Shown: one piece after another, positions 1 to 6,477 of the stretch
Position numbering within the stretch: the stretch's first letter is position 1
Layout: each line of letters opens with the position of its first letter
Source: Planctomycetota bacterium
GTDB lineage: Bacteria > Planctomycetota > Phycisphaerae > Sedimentisphaerales > Anaerobacaceae
DNA: 8,427 bases
Reading direction: 5' to 3'
Assembly: GCA_003644295.1 (NCBI GenBank)
Contig: QNBZ01000040.1
Location: 1-8,427 of the forward strand
The notes under the pieces: generated by a model
Told to the model about the DNA's origin: nothing
The model's database searches: none
The model's input: only the letters and a program-made list of their open reading frames with translations
Translations under genes and position numbers: made by a program

Positions 1-1
1 T

Positions 2-628
2 CATAAACTCCTGGGAAAGCCCAAAGTCGATAACCACGGTGTGTTTGTCGTTGTTCCACAAACGCTCTAAGCTCTGTCCTTCCTTATAGACTACAGCGTC
101 GGGGAAGTAGGCGTTTAGCTGCTGTCTCAGCTGCATTAGATCAGGCTTGCGGCAGCTGAACAGGATGGAGCTTGACTGGCTTGTTCCAATAATATCAACA
201 ATTAATGGCAGAGAGCAGAGACTAATGTTCAAGAACAGGTTTTCTGCATAGTCAAGGGAGACCTTCTGCTCTGGTAATAGAGAGATGGTCATTTCATGTA
301 TAGTAGAACTATCGTCAAAGAGTTCAGGTTCCAGCTCCTCCGACGAGGAATCATCAGTAGATGTTGGCATCGGTGAAGGAGAACCTTTTAGTCGTCTGCG
401 AACTGCCTCGATAATAGAACTGAAAAGAGTGGGTATGCGTCCGTCATCTTTAACAGTAGGCCTTGGAACCCAATGGTAATAAAAGGGTTCATACGGCGGC
501 TCTAATTCCACCACGTTGTCCCAGAACTGCCAGCCGCGGCCTCGTTTTTCCCAGCGATAGAAATTTCTGGTAAGCTGTTCGGATAAGCTGGAAGCAGCAG
601 AAACAAACTGAGTTTGTCCATCGGTCAT
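2..628 (-). CDS. Partial protein of unknown function, possibly N-terminus of a membrane-associated DNA-translocase-type ATPase
   Basis: An uninterrupted reading frame of 209 codons starts at ATG 628 and runs off the left edge. An in-frame TAA lies 12 nt upstream of that ATG, so the start is well bounded. The start follows the stop of the upstream membrane-protein gene by 2 nt (TAATCATG) with no Shine-Dalgarno sequence, which suggests translational coupling. Residues 23-52 are rich in W, Y, F and P (RGRGW, ELEPPYEPF). Residues 83-110 form a Ser/Asp/Glu/Pro low-complexity linker. A folded region then begins, containing ILFSCRKPDLMQLRQQL at 155-171 and AYFPDAV at 173-179. This layout reminds me of the N-terminal part of HerA/VirD4-type conjugation ATPases, but no Walker motif is inside the window, so the function is inferred and weak. 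The reading frame itself is secure. Confidence 0.75.
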   Translation of the reverse strand, partial: MTDGQTQFVSAASSLSEQLTRNFYRWEKRGRGWQFWDNVVELEPPYEPFYYHWVPRPTVKDDGRIPTLFSSIIEAVRRRLKGSPSPMPTSTDDSSSEELEPELFDDSSTIHEMTISLLPEQKVSLDYAENLFLNISLCSLPLIVDIIGTSQSSSILFSCRKPDLMQLRQQLNAYFPDAVVYKEGQSLERLWNNDKHTVVIDFGLSQEFM

Positions 629-630
629 GA

Positions 631-1383
631 TTAAATAAGTTTACGCTTGAACAAGTCGCCCATAATTGGCTTTTTCTCCAGTTCCGACAATGCCCTTATA
701 CCCTTGTCCTCGGTCGCCTCATCAATGACCTCAAGAACGGCTGCATGAACAGAATCCTGAAACATCAGGGCAGTATCCAGGCGATAGTACGTTGGCCGTA
801 AAGACAACCTCCAGAGTACCACAATAACTACGCCTATTCCCAGAGGAAGCCACCAGGACAGCCTAATGATTAGGCCGAAAACTTCAATTAAAGCAACGAT
901 TATTATGGCAAGCAGCCAGGAAAACTTCCTTGTTTCGCCGAGCCACCAGGAAAAAAAGAAGCCGGTGCCGAATGGGGCAGCGCAGATATCGAAGATATAT
1001 TCCAACCGCTGCACCCGCAGGTAGTCTCGCTTGGCCGACAATGCTCCGGCCTCAGGGTAACTTATCCGGGAAATCTTGACATCCGGTATTTCTCGCCGCT
1101 CAATCGCCTGCTCAATTTGGGAATAAATTCGTTGAGGCGATGCCTGCATTCCCTCAAAAAGCTTGTGCCAGTGAGATAATACGGCAGTGACCTTTTTATT
1201 CATGATGCGCTTATGTCGATGTTTAGGGCCTTCTGCTGTTCTCTGTTGTTGGAAGCCTTGCACTAATGCTCGACCTTGCTCAAACAGCCTTTCCAAAATG
1301 GCCTGGAGTTTATCAAAGAATTCGTGCAGAAAGTCGGTTAGTTCCTGCCGGTTGAACTGCGAGGAAGGATCTTTCTTGTCCAT
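631..1383 (-). CDS. Membrane protein of unknown function, three predicted transmembrane helices
   Basis: The protein is 250 aa if started at ATG 1383. A longer TTG start at 1449 is possible but unlikely, because that TTG is the -35 box of a good promoter; ATG 1383 has AAGGGA 6 nt upstream. The N-terminal third (about residues 8-80) is soluble, charged and helical, with a basic stretch near 54-64. Three hydrophobic segments lie at about 130-148 (containing APFGTGFFFSWWL), 155-174 and 176-194. A cytosolic-looking tail follows (YYRLDTALMFQDSVHAAV, then an acidic and basic end). I cannot assign a named family. The 2-nt spacing to the next gene suggests that both products work together at the inner membrane, possibly as a membrane anchor for a DNA or protein translocase; that part is inference. 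Confidence 0.8.
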   Translation of the reverse strand: MDKKDPSSQFNRQELTDFLHEFFDKLQAILERLFEQGRALVQGFQQQRTAEGPKHRHKRIMNKKVTAVLSHWHKLFEGMQASPQRIYSQIEQAIERREIPDVKISRISYPEAGALSAKRDYLRVQRLEYIFDICAAPFGTGFFFSWWLGETRKFSWLLAIIIVALIEVFGLIIRLSWWLPLGIGVVIVVLWRLSLRPTYYRLDTALMFQDSVHAAVLEVIDEATEDKGIRALSELEKKPIMGDLFKRKLI

Positions 1384-1389
1384 TACTAA

Positions 1390-1395
1390 TCCCTT
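1390..1395 (-). promoter_or_regulatory. Ribosome binding site for the membrane-protein gene
   Basis: On the - strand AAGGGA lies 6 nt before ATG 1383. It decides the start in favour of 1383 over the TTG at 1449, which has no such motif. Confidence 0.65.
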
Positions 1396-1420
1396 CAATT
1401 TAGACCACAATAACCCTAAG

Positions 1421-1449
1421 ATTTTACTGATTGATATAGATAAGGTCAA
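1421..1449 (-). promoter_or_regulatory. Sigma70-type promoter of the left two-gene unit
   Basis: On the - strand TTGACC (1449-1444) and TAAAAT (1426-1421) are separated by exactly 17 nt. Transcription would begin near 1414, about 30 nt before the ATG at 1383, giving a short ordinary leader. It points away from the restriction operon. Confidence 0.65.
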
Positions 1450-1486
1450 GGCGTAAGTGTGGCAGGCTCATTCAGTAATCGTATCG

Positions 1487-1515
1487 TTTACAAAAGCCCT
1501 AAAGTGTGCTATATT
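1487..1515 (+). promoter_or_regulatory. Sigma70-type promoter of the restriction-modification operon
   Basis: TTTACA (1487-1492) and TATATT (1510-1515) are separated by 17 nt. A TG at 1507-1508 gives an extended -10 element. Transcription would begin near 1522, leaving an untranslated leader of roughly 158 nt before hsdM. The leader is AT-rich towards its end and holds two very short reading frames (1540-1578 and 1597-1662). I see no clear terminator or operator palindrome in it. Confidence 0.6.
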
Positions 1516-1679
1516 TACTCACAGATTGGCCTTATAACTATGGCGAGTCTGAACAATATGTTGTTAATGTCCCATTAAGAGGATAACGTTTAAGATATGG
1601 CGGATACATACCTAACATTTATTACAAACAGACCAAAACTAAACCTATTTGTGAAATTATAAATTAATCGCAATTACTT

Positions 1680-3269
1680 ATGGCGAAGAAAGCAAGAGTA
1701 ACGTCTATGGGCAAAAGATCTGATTCCAAGAAGAAAAATTCAAACGGGTTTAGTTTTGAGCGGACACTTTGGTTGGCGGCGGATAAATTGCGAAAGAATA
1801 TGGACGCTGCCGAATATAAGCATATTGTTCTTGGCCTGATATTCCTCAAATATATTTCCGATTCGTTTGAGGCGCTCTATAACAAGCTCATCGAAGGCAA
1901 AGGCGAATACAAAGGCGCAGACCCTGAAGACGCAGACGAATACAGAGCGGAAAACGTCTTTTTCGTCCCACCTGTTGCACGCTGGTCGTATCTTCACAGC
2001 CGAGCGAAGTTGCCGAGCATAGGGAAAGATATCGATAATGCTATGGTTGCAATTGAAAAGGAAAACCCCTCCATCAAAGGCATTTTGCCCAAAGTGTATG
2101 CTCGGCCAAACCTCGACAAGGCCGCTCTGGGAGGTCTTATCGACCTTATAGGTAATATCGCACTTGGCGATGAAGCCGCTAAAGCCAAAGACCTCTTAGG
2201 CAAGGTCTATGAATACTTCTTAGGCCAATTTGCCAATGCTGAAGGCAAAAAAGGCGGCCAGTTCTACACTCCCAAATCAATAGTTCGTCTTATGGTCGAA
2301 ATGATAGAGCCATATAAAGGTCGTGTCTTTGACCCCTGCTGTGGCTCAGGTGGGATGTTTGTAATGAGCGAAAGGTTTGTCAAATCCCATCAAGGCAGAA
2401 TAAACGATATCTCCATCTACGGTCAGGAATCAAACCAGACGACATACCGTCTCTGCCGGATGAATCTTGCTATCCGCCAGATAGATGGCTCTCAGGTAAA
2501 ATGGAACAATGAAGGTTCGTTTCTTAACGATGTCCATAAGGACTTGAAAGCCGATTTTATCCTTGCTAATCCCCCCTTTAACGATAGCGATTGGTCGGGC
2601 CAGCTTCTAACAAAAGATGCGCGCTGGAAATACGGAGTCCCTCCCGCTTCAAACGCCAATTATGCCTGGCTTTCGCATATGATTTATCATTTGTCGCCTA
2701 AAGGAATTATGGCCTGCGTCCTTGCCAATGGCTCACTATCATCCCAGACCAATAACGAAGGTGAAATAAGAAAGCAGTTAGTAGAAAATGACCTCGTCGA
2801 TTGCATCGTAGGTTTGCCAAAGCAGCTTTTCTATAATACCGGAATACCCGCCTGTATCTGGTTTATTTCGCGTAAGCGAATCGGTAACCACGAGAGAAAG
2901 CGAAGCGGGGAAATCCTTTTTATCGACGCATCAGAAATCGGCTATATGAGGGACCGCACGCATCGAGAATTTTCCGATGACGATATCAAGAAAATCGCTG
3001 ATACTTATCACAACTGGAGAATAAAAGGCGGCAAATACGAGGACATCAAAGGCTTCTGTAAATCGGCGAAACTTGAAGAAATTAAAAAACACAATTTCGT
3101 CTTAACGCCGGGGCGATACGTTGGAATAAAAGAAGAAGCGGACGATGGGATACCGTTCGAAGAAAAAATGAAAAAATTAACCGCTGAACTGGCTAAACAG
3201 ATTGAAGAAGAAGGAAAACTAAATAAGACAATAAAAAAGAATCTGGAGGGGCTGGGATATGGGATCTAA
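1680..3269 (+). CDS. hsdM: Type I restriction-modification system, DNA methyltransferase subunit HsdM
   Basis: This 529-aa N6-adenine methyltransferase subunit would form the M2S modification enzyme with HsdS, and the restriction enzyme when HsdR joins. The N-terminal helical domain carries the family hallmark around residues 24-60 (FERTLWLAADKLRKNMDAAEYK, followed by a LKYISDSF-type segment). The catalytic domain has GQFYTPKSIVRLMV from 193, the SAM-binding motif DPCCGSGGMF at 218-227, and the catalytic NPPF at 297-300. A C-terminal helical region with HNFVLTPGRYVG and a charged coiled tail completes the protein. Length and motifs are normal for an intact enzyme. ATG 1680 has no obvious Shine-Dalgarno sequence; Met10 is an alternative start, also with a weak site, and the first 20 residues are basic and poorly conserved in the family. 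The 3' end overlaps the next gene by 11 nt. Confidence 0.96.
   Translation: MAKKARVTSMGKRSDSKKKNSNGFSFERTLWLAADKLRKNMDAAEYKHIVLGLIFLKYISDSFEALYNKLIEGKGEYKGADPEDADEYRAENVFFVPPVARWSYLHSRAKLPSIGKDIDNAMVAIEKENPSIKGILPKVYARPNLDKAALGGLIDLIGNIALGDEAAKAKDLLGKVYEYFLGQFANAEGKKGGQFYTPKSIVRLMVEMIEPYKGRVFDPCCGSGGMFVMSERFVKSHQGRINDISIYGQESNQTTYRLCRMNLAIRQIDGSQVKWNNEGSFLNDVHKDLKADFILANPPFNDSDWSGQLLTKDARWKYGVPPASNANYAWLSHMIYHLSPKGIMACVLANGSLSSQTNNEGEIRKQLVENDLVDCIVGLPKQLFYNTGIPACIWFISRKRIGNHERKRSGEILFIDASEIGYMRDRTHREFSDDDIKKIADTYHNWRIKGGKYEDIKGFCKSAKLEEIKKHNFVLTPGRYVGIKEEADDGIPFEEKMKKLTAELAKQIEEEGKLNKTIKKNLEGLGYGI
3245..3251 (+). promoter_or_regulatory. Strong ribosome binding site inside the end of hsdM
   Basis: GGAGGGG lies 7 nt before ATG 3259, inside the last codons of hsdM. 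It is the clearest Shine-Dalgarno sequence in the operon and supports real, possibly coupled, translation of the accessory gene. Confidence 0.7.
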
Positions 3270-4278
3270 AAAAGAGATTGCTTTGTATTATCCCTACATT
3301 GATATAGACGATGGGGGCCTAATAAAAACAGCGGCTTTATATTGGGATGAATTGCAGACAATTGTGCCAGAGTCTGTTCTATGCCCCTATGAATCGCCGA
3401 TTTCAAGAGAAGCAACCGATTCAGGTTTTCTAAAGCCAAGAAAGGTCAATCCAGAGGATGAGTCGGTCAAAAAGACTGGCGACGAATTCTGTGCAGATAT
3501 AGAACAAGATAACATCAAGCAAAACGTCATTACAGGCATTCGTAAGGTAAAGCGCAAACGATTCAGCAGAATACATTTTGAGAAATGGGCCCCTGATTCC
3601 CTCTTTAAGGTATGGCAGGCCATTAAAAACGATATTCCACTAAGTCCTGATATAGATGATTACGTGATTTTTCCTGAACCTTTGGGAAATGCTTATATGA
3701 GCCGCCTTGCTTCTGTGATTGCTCAAAAGGACAAGACTACACCCTTAACGAATCTTCCCGCTTTTCAGGATATTCTTATTGATAGATTCATCAATTATGA
3801 GGAAGAAACACAAGCGGAATTGGCCAAACTTTCTTTACAGACAGTCCGAATAAATCGAAAAGTCCCGTTAATAAATATTTTGCATTTCCGTGATAACCAC
3901 CGGAAAGAGTTACTTAGCTTTCGTCGCGCAATTCGTAAGTTGTCAAGGCAGATCGGGACAGGATTGAACACTGCAAAGAGACAACAAAAATTTCAAGAAA
4001 TCATAAAAGACGAAGTCTTACCATCAAGACAAGAGATAGAAGCCAAACTGTCCGAAAGGGATATTGCATTTGGTTTTTCGGCACTTGATATAACACAGGC
4101 AACTTTAATGGGTGCTATTGCTTCACAATGGGAGAATTTATTAGCAGGAGTTGGAGGGGGCTTAATCAGTTTGACAATATCACTCGTCCGGTCGCTTTGG
4201 GAGGATAGAAATATTATCAAAGGCCATCCTTTGGGTTACTTATACAGAGCGCATAAAAAGTTCGGAGCTAAGAAATAA
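3259..4278 (+). CDS. Accessory protein encoded between hsdM and hsdS, DUF6236-like
   Basis: The protein has 339 aa and no recognised enzyme motif. The N-terminus (residues 9-37: LYYPYIDIDDGG, then LIKTAALYWDELQTIVP) and the helical C-terminal half (HFRDNHRKELLSFRRAIRKL at 209-228; GHPLGYLYRAHKKF at 322-335) resemble what I recall of the DUF6236 family, whose function is unknown. I see no signal peptide. A hydrophobic stretch at about 292-310 (LLAGVGGGLISLTISLV) could be a membrane-touching or buried helix. The start overlaps the end of hsdM by 11 nt and has a strong Shine-Dalgarno sequence, so it is co-transcribed and probably translationally coupled with the methyltransferase. A role as regulator, partner or companion defence factor of the type I system is inferred only from position. 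Confidence 0.85.
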   Translation: MGSKKEIALYYPYIDIDDGGLIKTAALYWDELQTIVPESVLCPYESPISREATDSGFLKPRKVNPEDESVKKTGDEFCADIEQDNIKQNVITGIRKVKRKRFSRIHFEKWAPDSLFKVWQAIKNDIPLSPDIDDYVIFPEPLGNAYMSRLASVIAQKDKTTPLTNLPAFQDILIDRFINYEEETQAELAKLSLQTVRINRKVPLINILHFRDNHRKELLSFRRAIRKLSRQIGTGLNTAKRQQKFQEIIKDEVLPSRQEIEAKLSERDIAFGFSALDITQATLMGAIASQWENLLAGVGGGLISLTISLVRSLWEDRNIIKGHPLGYLYRAHKKFGAKK

Positions 4279-4318
4279 GTGGCAACCAACTGGGACCAAC
4301 CAACGCATAAAAAAACAA

Positions 4319-5479
4319 ATGAAAAGCGAAAAAGTAAAAGTGAATAACGGCTGGAAAGAAACATCGCTGGGAGAAGTGGCGGTTTTTAATTATGGAAAAG
4401 GACTACCAACAGAAAACAGAAAAGCTGGCGGTGTACCTGTTTATGGATCAAGTGGGATAACGGGATTTCATAGCGAGGCTCTAATTGATGAGCCAGGTTA
4501 TATCATCGGAAGAAAAGGAACTGTCGGCTCGATTCATTATTCCAATAAGCCATTTTATCCAATCGATACGGTTTATTATTTAACTAAACAAGACATCAAA
4601 TGTGACTTCCGATTTTTCTATTACCTGTTGCAAACTTTGGGATTGGACAAGTTAAATTTCGATTCGGCTGTTCCGGGGCTTAACAGAGAAACAGCATATT
4701 CTTTGAGAATTACGATTCCAGCAACGGAGTCCGAGCAGAAGGCCATTGCCGCTGTTCTTTCAAGCTTTGACGACAAGATAGAATTACTTCGGCGGCAGAA
4801 TAAGACCCTCGAATCAATCGCACAGACAATCTTCAAAGAATGGTTTGTTAATTTCACAGTGAAGGGTGAAAAGTTAAAAGTGAACCCTAAAACCGGCCTA
4901 CCCGAAGGTTGGAGACAAAAAGGCTTGGATGAAATAGCGGATTTCCTTAACGGACTGGCGATGCAGAAATATCCACCAGAAAATGAAGTGGACGTTTTAC
5001 CTGTAATTAAAATTCGGGAACTTAAATCAGGTATAACTGGACAAACTGACAAAGCAAGCAAGAAAATTGCTCCCGAATATATTGTTGATAACGGCGATGT
5101 TCTTTTCTCGTGGTCTGGCAGTCTTGATGTTGTTTTATGGTGTTACGGAAAAGGCGCATTGAATCAGCATCTTTTTAAGGTTACATCAAAAAAATATCCC
5201 AAATGGTTTTATTACTTTTGGATATTAGAGCATTTACCGTTTTTCCGGTCTATTGCACAAACTAAAGCAACAACAATGGGGCATATTCAAAGACACCATC
5301 TATCTGAATCTTTGGCTGCCATTCCCGATAGCGATTTTATGACTTTTGCAGATAGTAAGATTAGTCCGGTGTTTGAACATATTATTTCTAACAATTCACA
5401 AATCCAAACCCTCTCGAAGTTGCGGGATACCCTTTTGCCGAAACTGATGAAGGGGGAAATAAGAGTTAAAGATTTTTAA
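4319..5479 (+). CDS. hsdS: Type I restriction-modification system, specificity subunit HsdS
   Basis: This 386-aa subunit recognises the bipartite DNA target and holds the M and R subunits. Two half-units are visible. Target-recognition domain 1 covers about residues 10-136. A conserved helical spacer at 137-179 contains SEQKAIAAVLSSFDDKIELL and SIAQTIFKEWFVNF. Domain 2 covers about 196-345. The second helical arm at 355-383 contains QIQTLSKLRDTLLPKLMKGEI. Length and architecture are normal for a full two-domain HsdS. Each half begins with a near-identical Lys-rich octapeptide (residues 1-8 and 181-188) encoded by a 24-bp direct repeat. A 40-nt gap separates it from the preceding gene, and no Shine-Dalgarno sequence is visible before ATG 4319. 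Confidence 0.95.
   Translation: MKSEKVKVNNGWKETSLGEVAVFNYGKGLPTENRKAGGVPVYGSSGITGFHSEALIDEPGYIIGRKGTVGSIHYSNKPFYPIDTVYYLTKQDIKCDFRFFYYLLQTLGLDKLNFDSAVPGLNRETAYSLRITIPATESEQKAIAAVLSSFDDKIELLRRQNKTLESIAQTIFKEWFVNFTVKGEKLKVNPKTGLPEGWRQKGLDEIADFLNGLAMQKYPPENEVDVLPVIKIRELKSGITGQTDKASKKIAPEYIVDNGDVLFSWSGSLDVVLWCYGKGALNQHLFKVTSKKYPKWFYYFWILEHLPFFRSIAQTKATTMGHIQRHHLSESLAAIPDSDFMTFADSKISPVFEHIISNNSQIQTLSKLRDTLLPKLMKGEIRVKDF
4321..4344 (+). repeat. Direct repeat copy 1, start of HsdS half 1
   Basis: This 24-bp Lys-codon-rich stretch matches 4861-4884 at 19 of 24 positions in the same reading frame, exactly 540 bp (180 codons) upstream. It encodes K-S-E-K-V-K-V after the start Met and precedes target-recognition domain 1. 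Confidence 0.65.
4861..4884 (+). repeat. Direct repeat copy 2, start of HsdS half 2
   Basis: This is the second copy of the 24-bp repeat. It encodes K-G-E-K-L-K-V and lies between the central helical spacer and target-recognition domain 2. The last nine bases are identical to copy 1. Confidence 0.65.
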
Positions 5480-5494
5480 AAGCGGGATAGAATC

Positions 5495-6466
5495 ATGAGA
5501 AAACTTGGAAAACTTAAAAAGGTAGAATTACGGGATGTTTGGCCTAATGAGTCTGGTCATTTTACACCTTGGCTTGCTTCAGAAGACAACATTACCTTGT
5601 TGGGTGACACCATCGGAATCGAGTTGGAAGTGGAAGCTCAGGAACAAAATGTTGGCCCATTTAGAGCAGATATTCTTTGCAAAGACACCCTGAATGGCAA
5701 CTGGGTCTTGATTGAAAACCAGCTTGAACAAACTGATCATCCTCATTTAGGTCAGTTGCTAACTTATGCAGCAGGACTTGAGGCTGTAACTATTGTATGG
5801 ATTGCTGAAAAATTTACAGAAGAACACCGAACAGCCTTAGATTGGCTGAATGAAAAAACAAATGAAGATGTCAATTTCTTTGGCCTTGAGATTGAGTTAT
5901 GGAAAATTGGCGATTCTGATATTGCCCCAAAGTTTAATATTATTTCAAAGCCCAACAATTGGAGTCGTACCATAAGAGATTCGGCAGCAAAAACCGAACT
6001 AACAGATACAAAGAAACTCCAACTGGATTATTGGACTGCTTTCAAAGAATACATGGAACGATCTAAAAGTTTCGTAAAATGCCAAAAGCCACAGCCACAA
6101 CATTGGGCGAATTTTGCTATAGGGCGTTCTTATTTTTATATTTGTGCTCGTATGAATACACGAGAGGAAGAAATTGGTGCTCATTTAGTAATATTCGGGG
6201 ACGACAGAAAGGAGTATTATAATCTGCTCGAAAAAAAATACAAAAGTCAAATTGAACAGCAAATGAACATGAAGTTGACTTGGCGGTTTTTGCCTGATGC
6301 GAAGGAAAATCAGATTGTGGCTTTACCACTTAAAGCTAACCCAAAGAATCAGAAAGATTGGCCAAGACAGCATGAATGGATAAAAAATACAGTGGAAACT
6401 TTTTATAAAGTATTATCGCCGGTCATTCGCAAACTTGACCTTGCAGAATTAGAAGAAATGGAATAA
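5495..6466 (+). CDS. DUF4268-type protein with PD-(D/E)xK nuclease-like N-terminal domain
   Basis: This 323-aa protein fits the DUF4268 family, often found near restriction and other defence genes. The N-terminal half looks like a restriction-endonuclease fold. FRADIL provides Asp59, VLIENQLEQTDHPHLGQLLTYAAG (from 71) provides Glu74-x-Gln76, and a predicted strand WKI near 135 follows. The usual final Lys of the E-x-K motif is Gln76 here, a variant known in some nucleases of this fold. The C-terminal half (about 165-315) carries YWTAFKEYME, an aromatic strand with GRSYFYICARM, and NQKDWPRQHEWI, typical of the DUF4268 module. It starts 15 nt after hsdS and ends 11 nt before hsdR, so it belongs to the same operon. 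Nuclease activity is inference; a DNA-binding or regulatory role is possible. Confidence 0.85.
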   Translation: MRKLGKLKKVELRDVWPNESGHFTPWLASEDNITLLGDTIGIELEVEAQEQNVGPFRADILCKDTLNGNWVLIENQLEQTDHPHLGQLLTYAAGLEAVTIVWIAEKFTEEHRTALDWLNEKTNEDVNFFGLEIELWKIGDSDIAPKFNIISKPNNWSRTIRDSAAKTELTDTKKLQLDYWTAFKEYMERSKSFVKCQKPQPQHWANFAIGRSYFYICARMNTREEEIGAHLVIFGDDRKEYYNLLEKKYKSQIEQQMNMKLTWRFLPDAKENQIVALPLKANPKNQKDWPRQHEWIKNTVETFYKVLSPVIRKLDLAELEEME

Positions 6467-6477
6467 TCGTAAAGCTT

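Noticed and set aside
285..479. 64-codon + strand frame inside the left partial gene
   Set aside because: It is antisense to a continuous 209-codon frame; its Ser/Asp/Glu-rich run is only the complement of that gene's linker.
1384..1449. N-terminal extension of the membrane protein from a TTG start at 1449
   Set aside because: The TTG is part of a well-spaced promoter -35 box, and a good Shine-Dalgarno sequence precedes ATG 1383.
1597..1662. 21-codon frame upstream of hsdM as a real gene
   Set aside because: The possible ribosome site (AGAGG) is 14 nt away and there is no recognisable protein feature; it is kept only as a leader observation.
4621..5061. 146-codon - strand frame within hsdS
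   Set aside because: It lies wholly antisense to a clearly conserved HsdS; there is no motif and no start signal.
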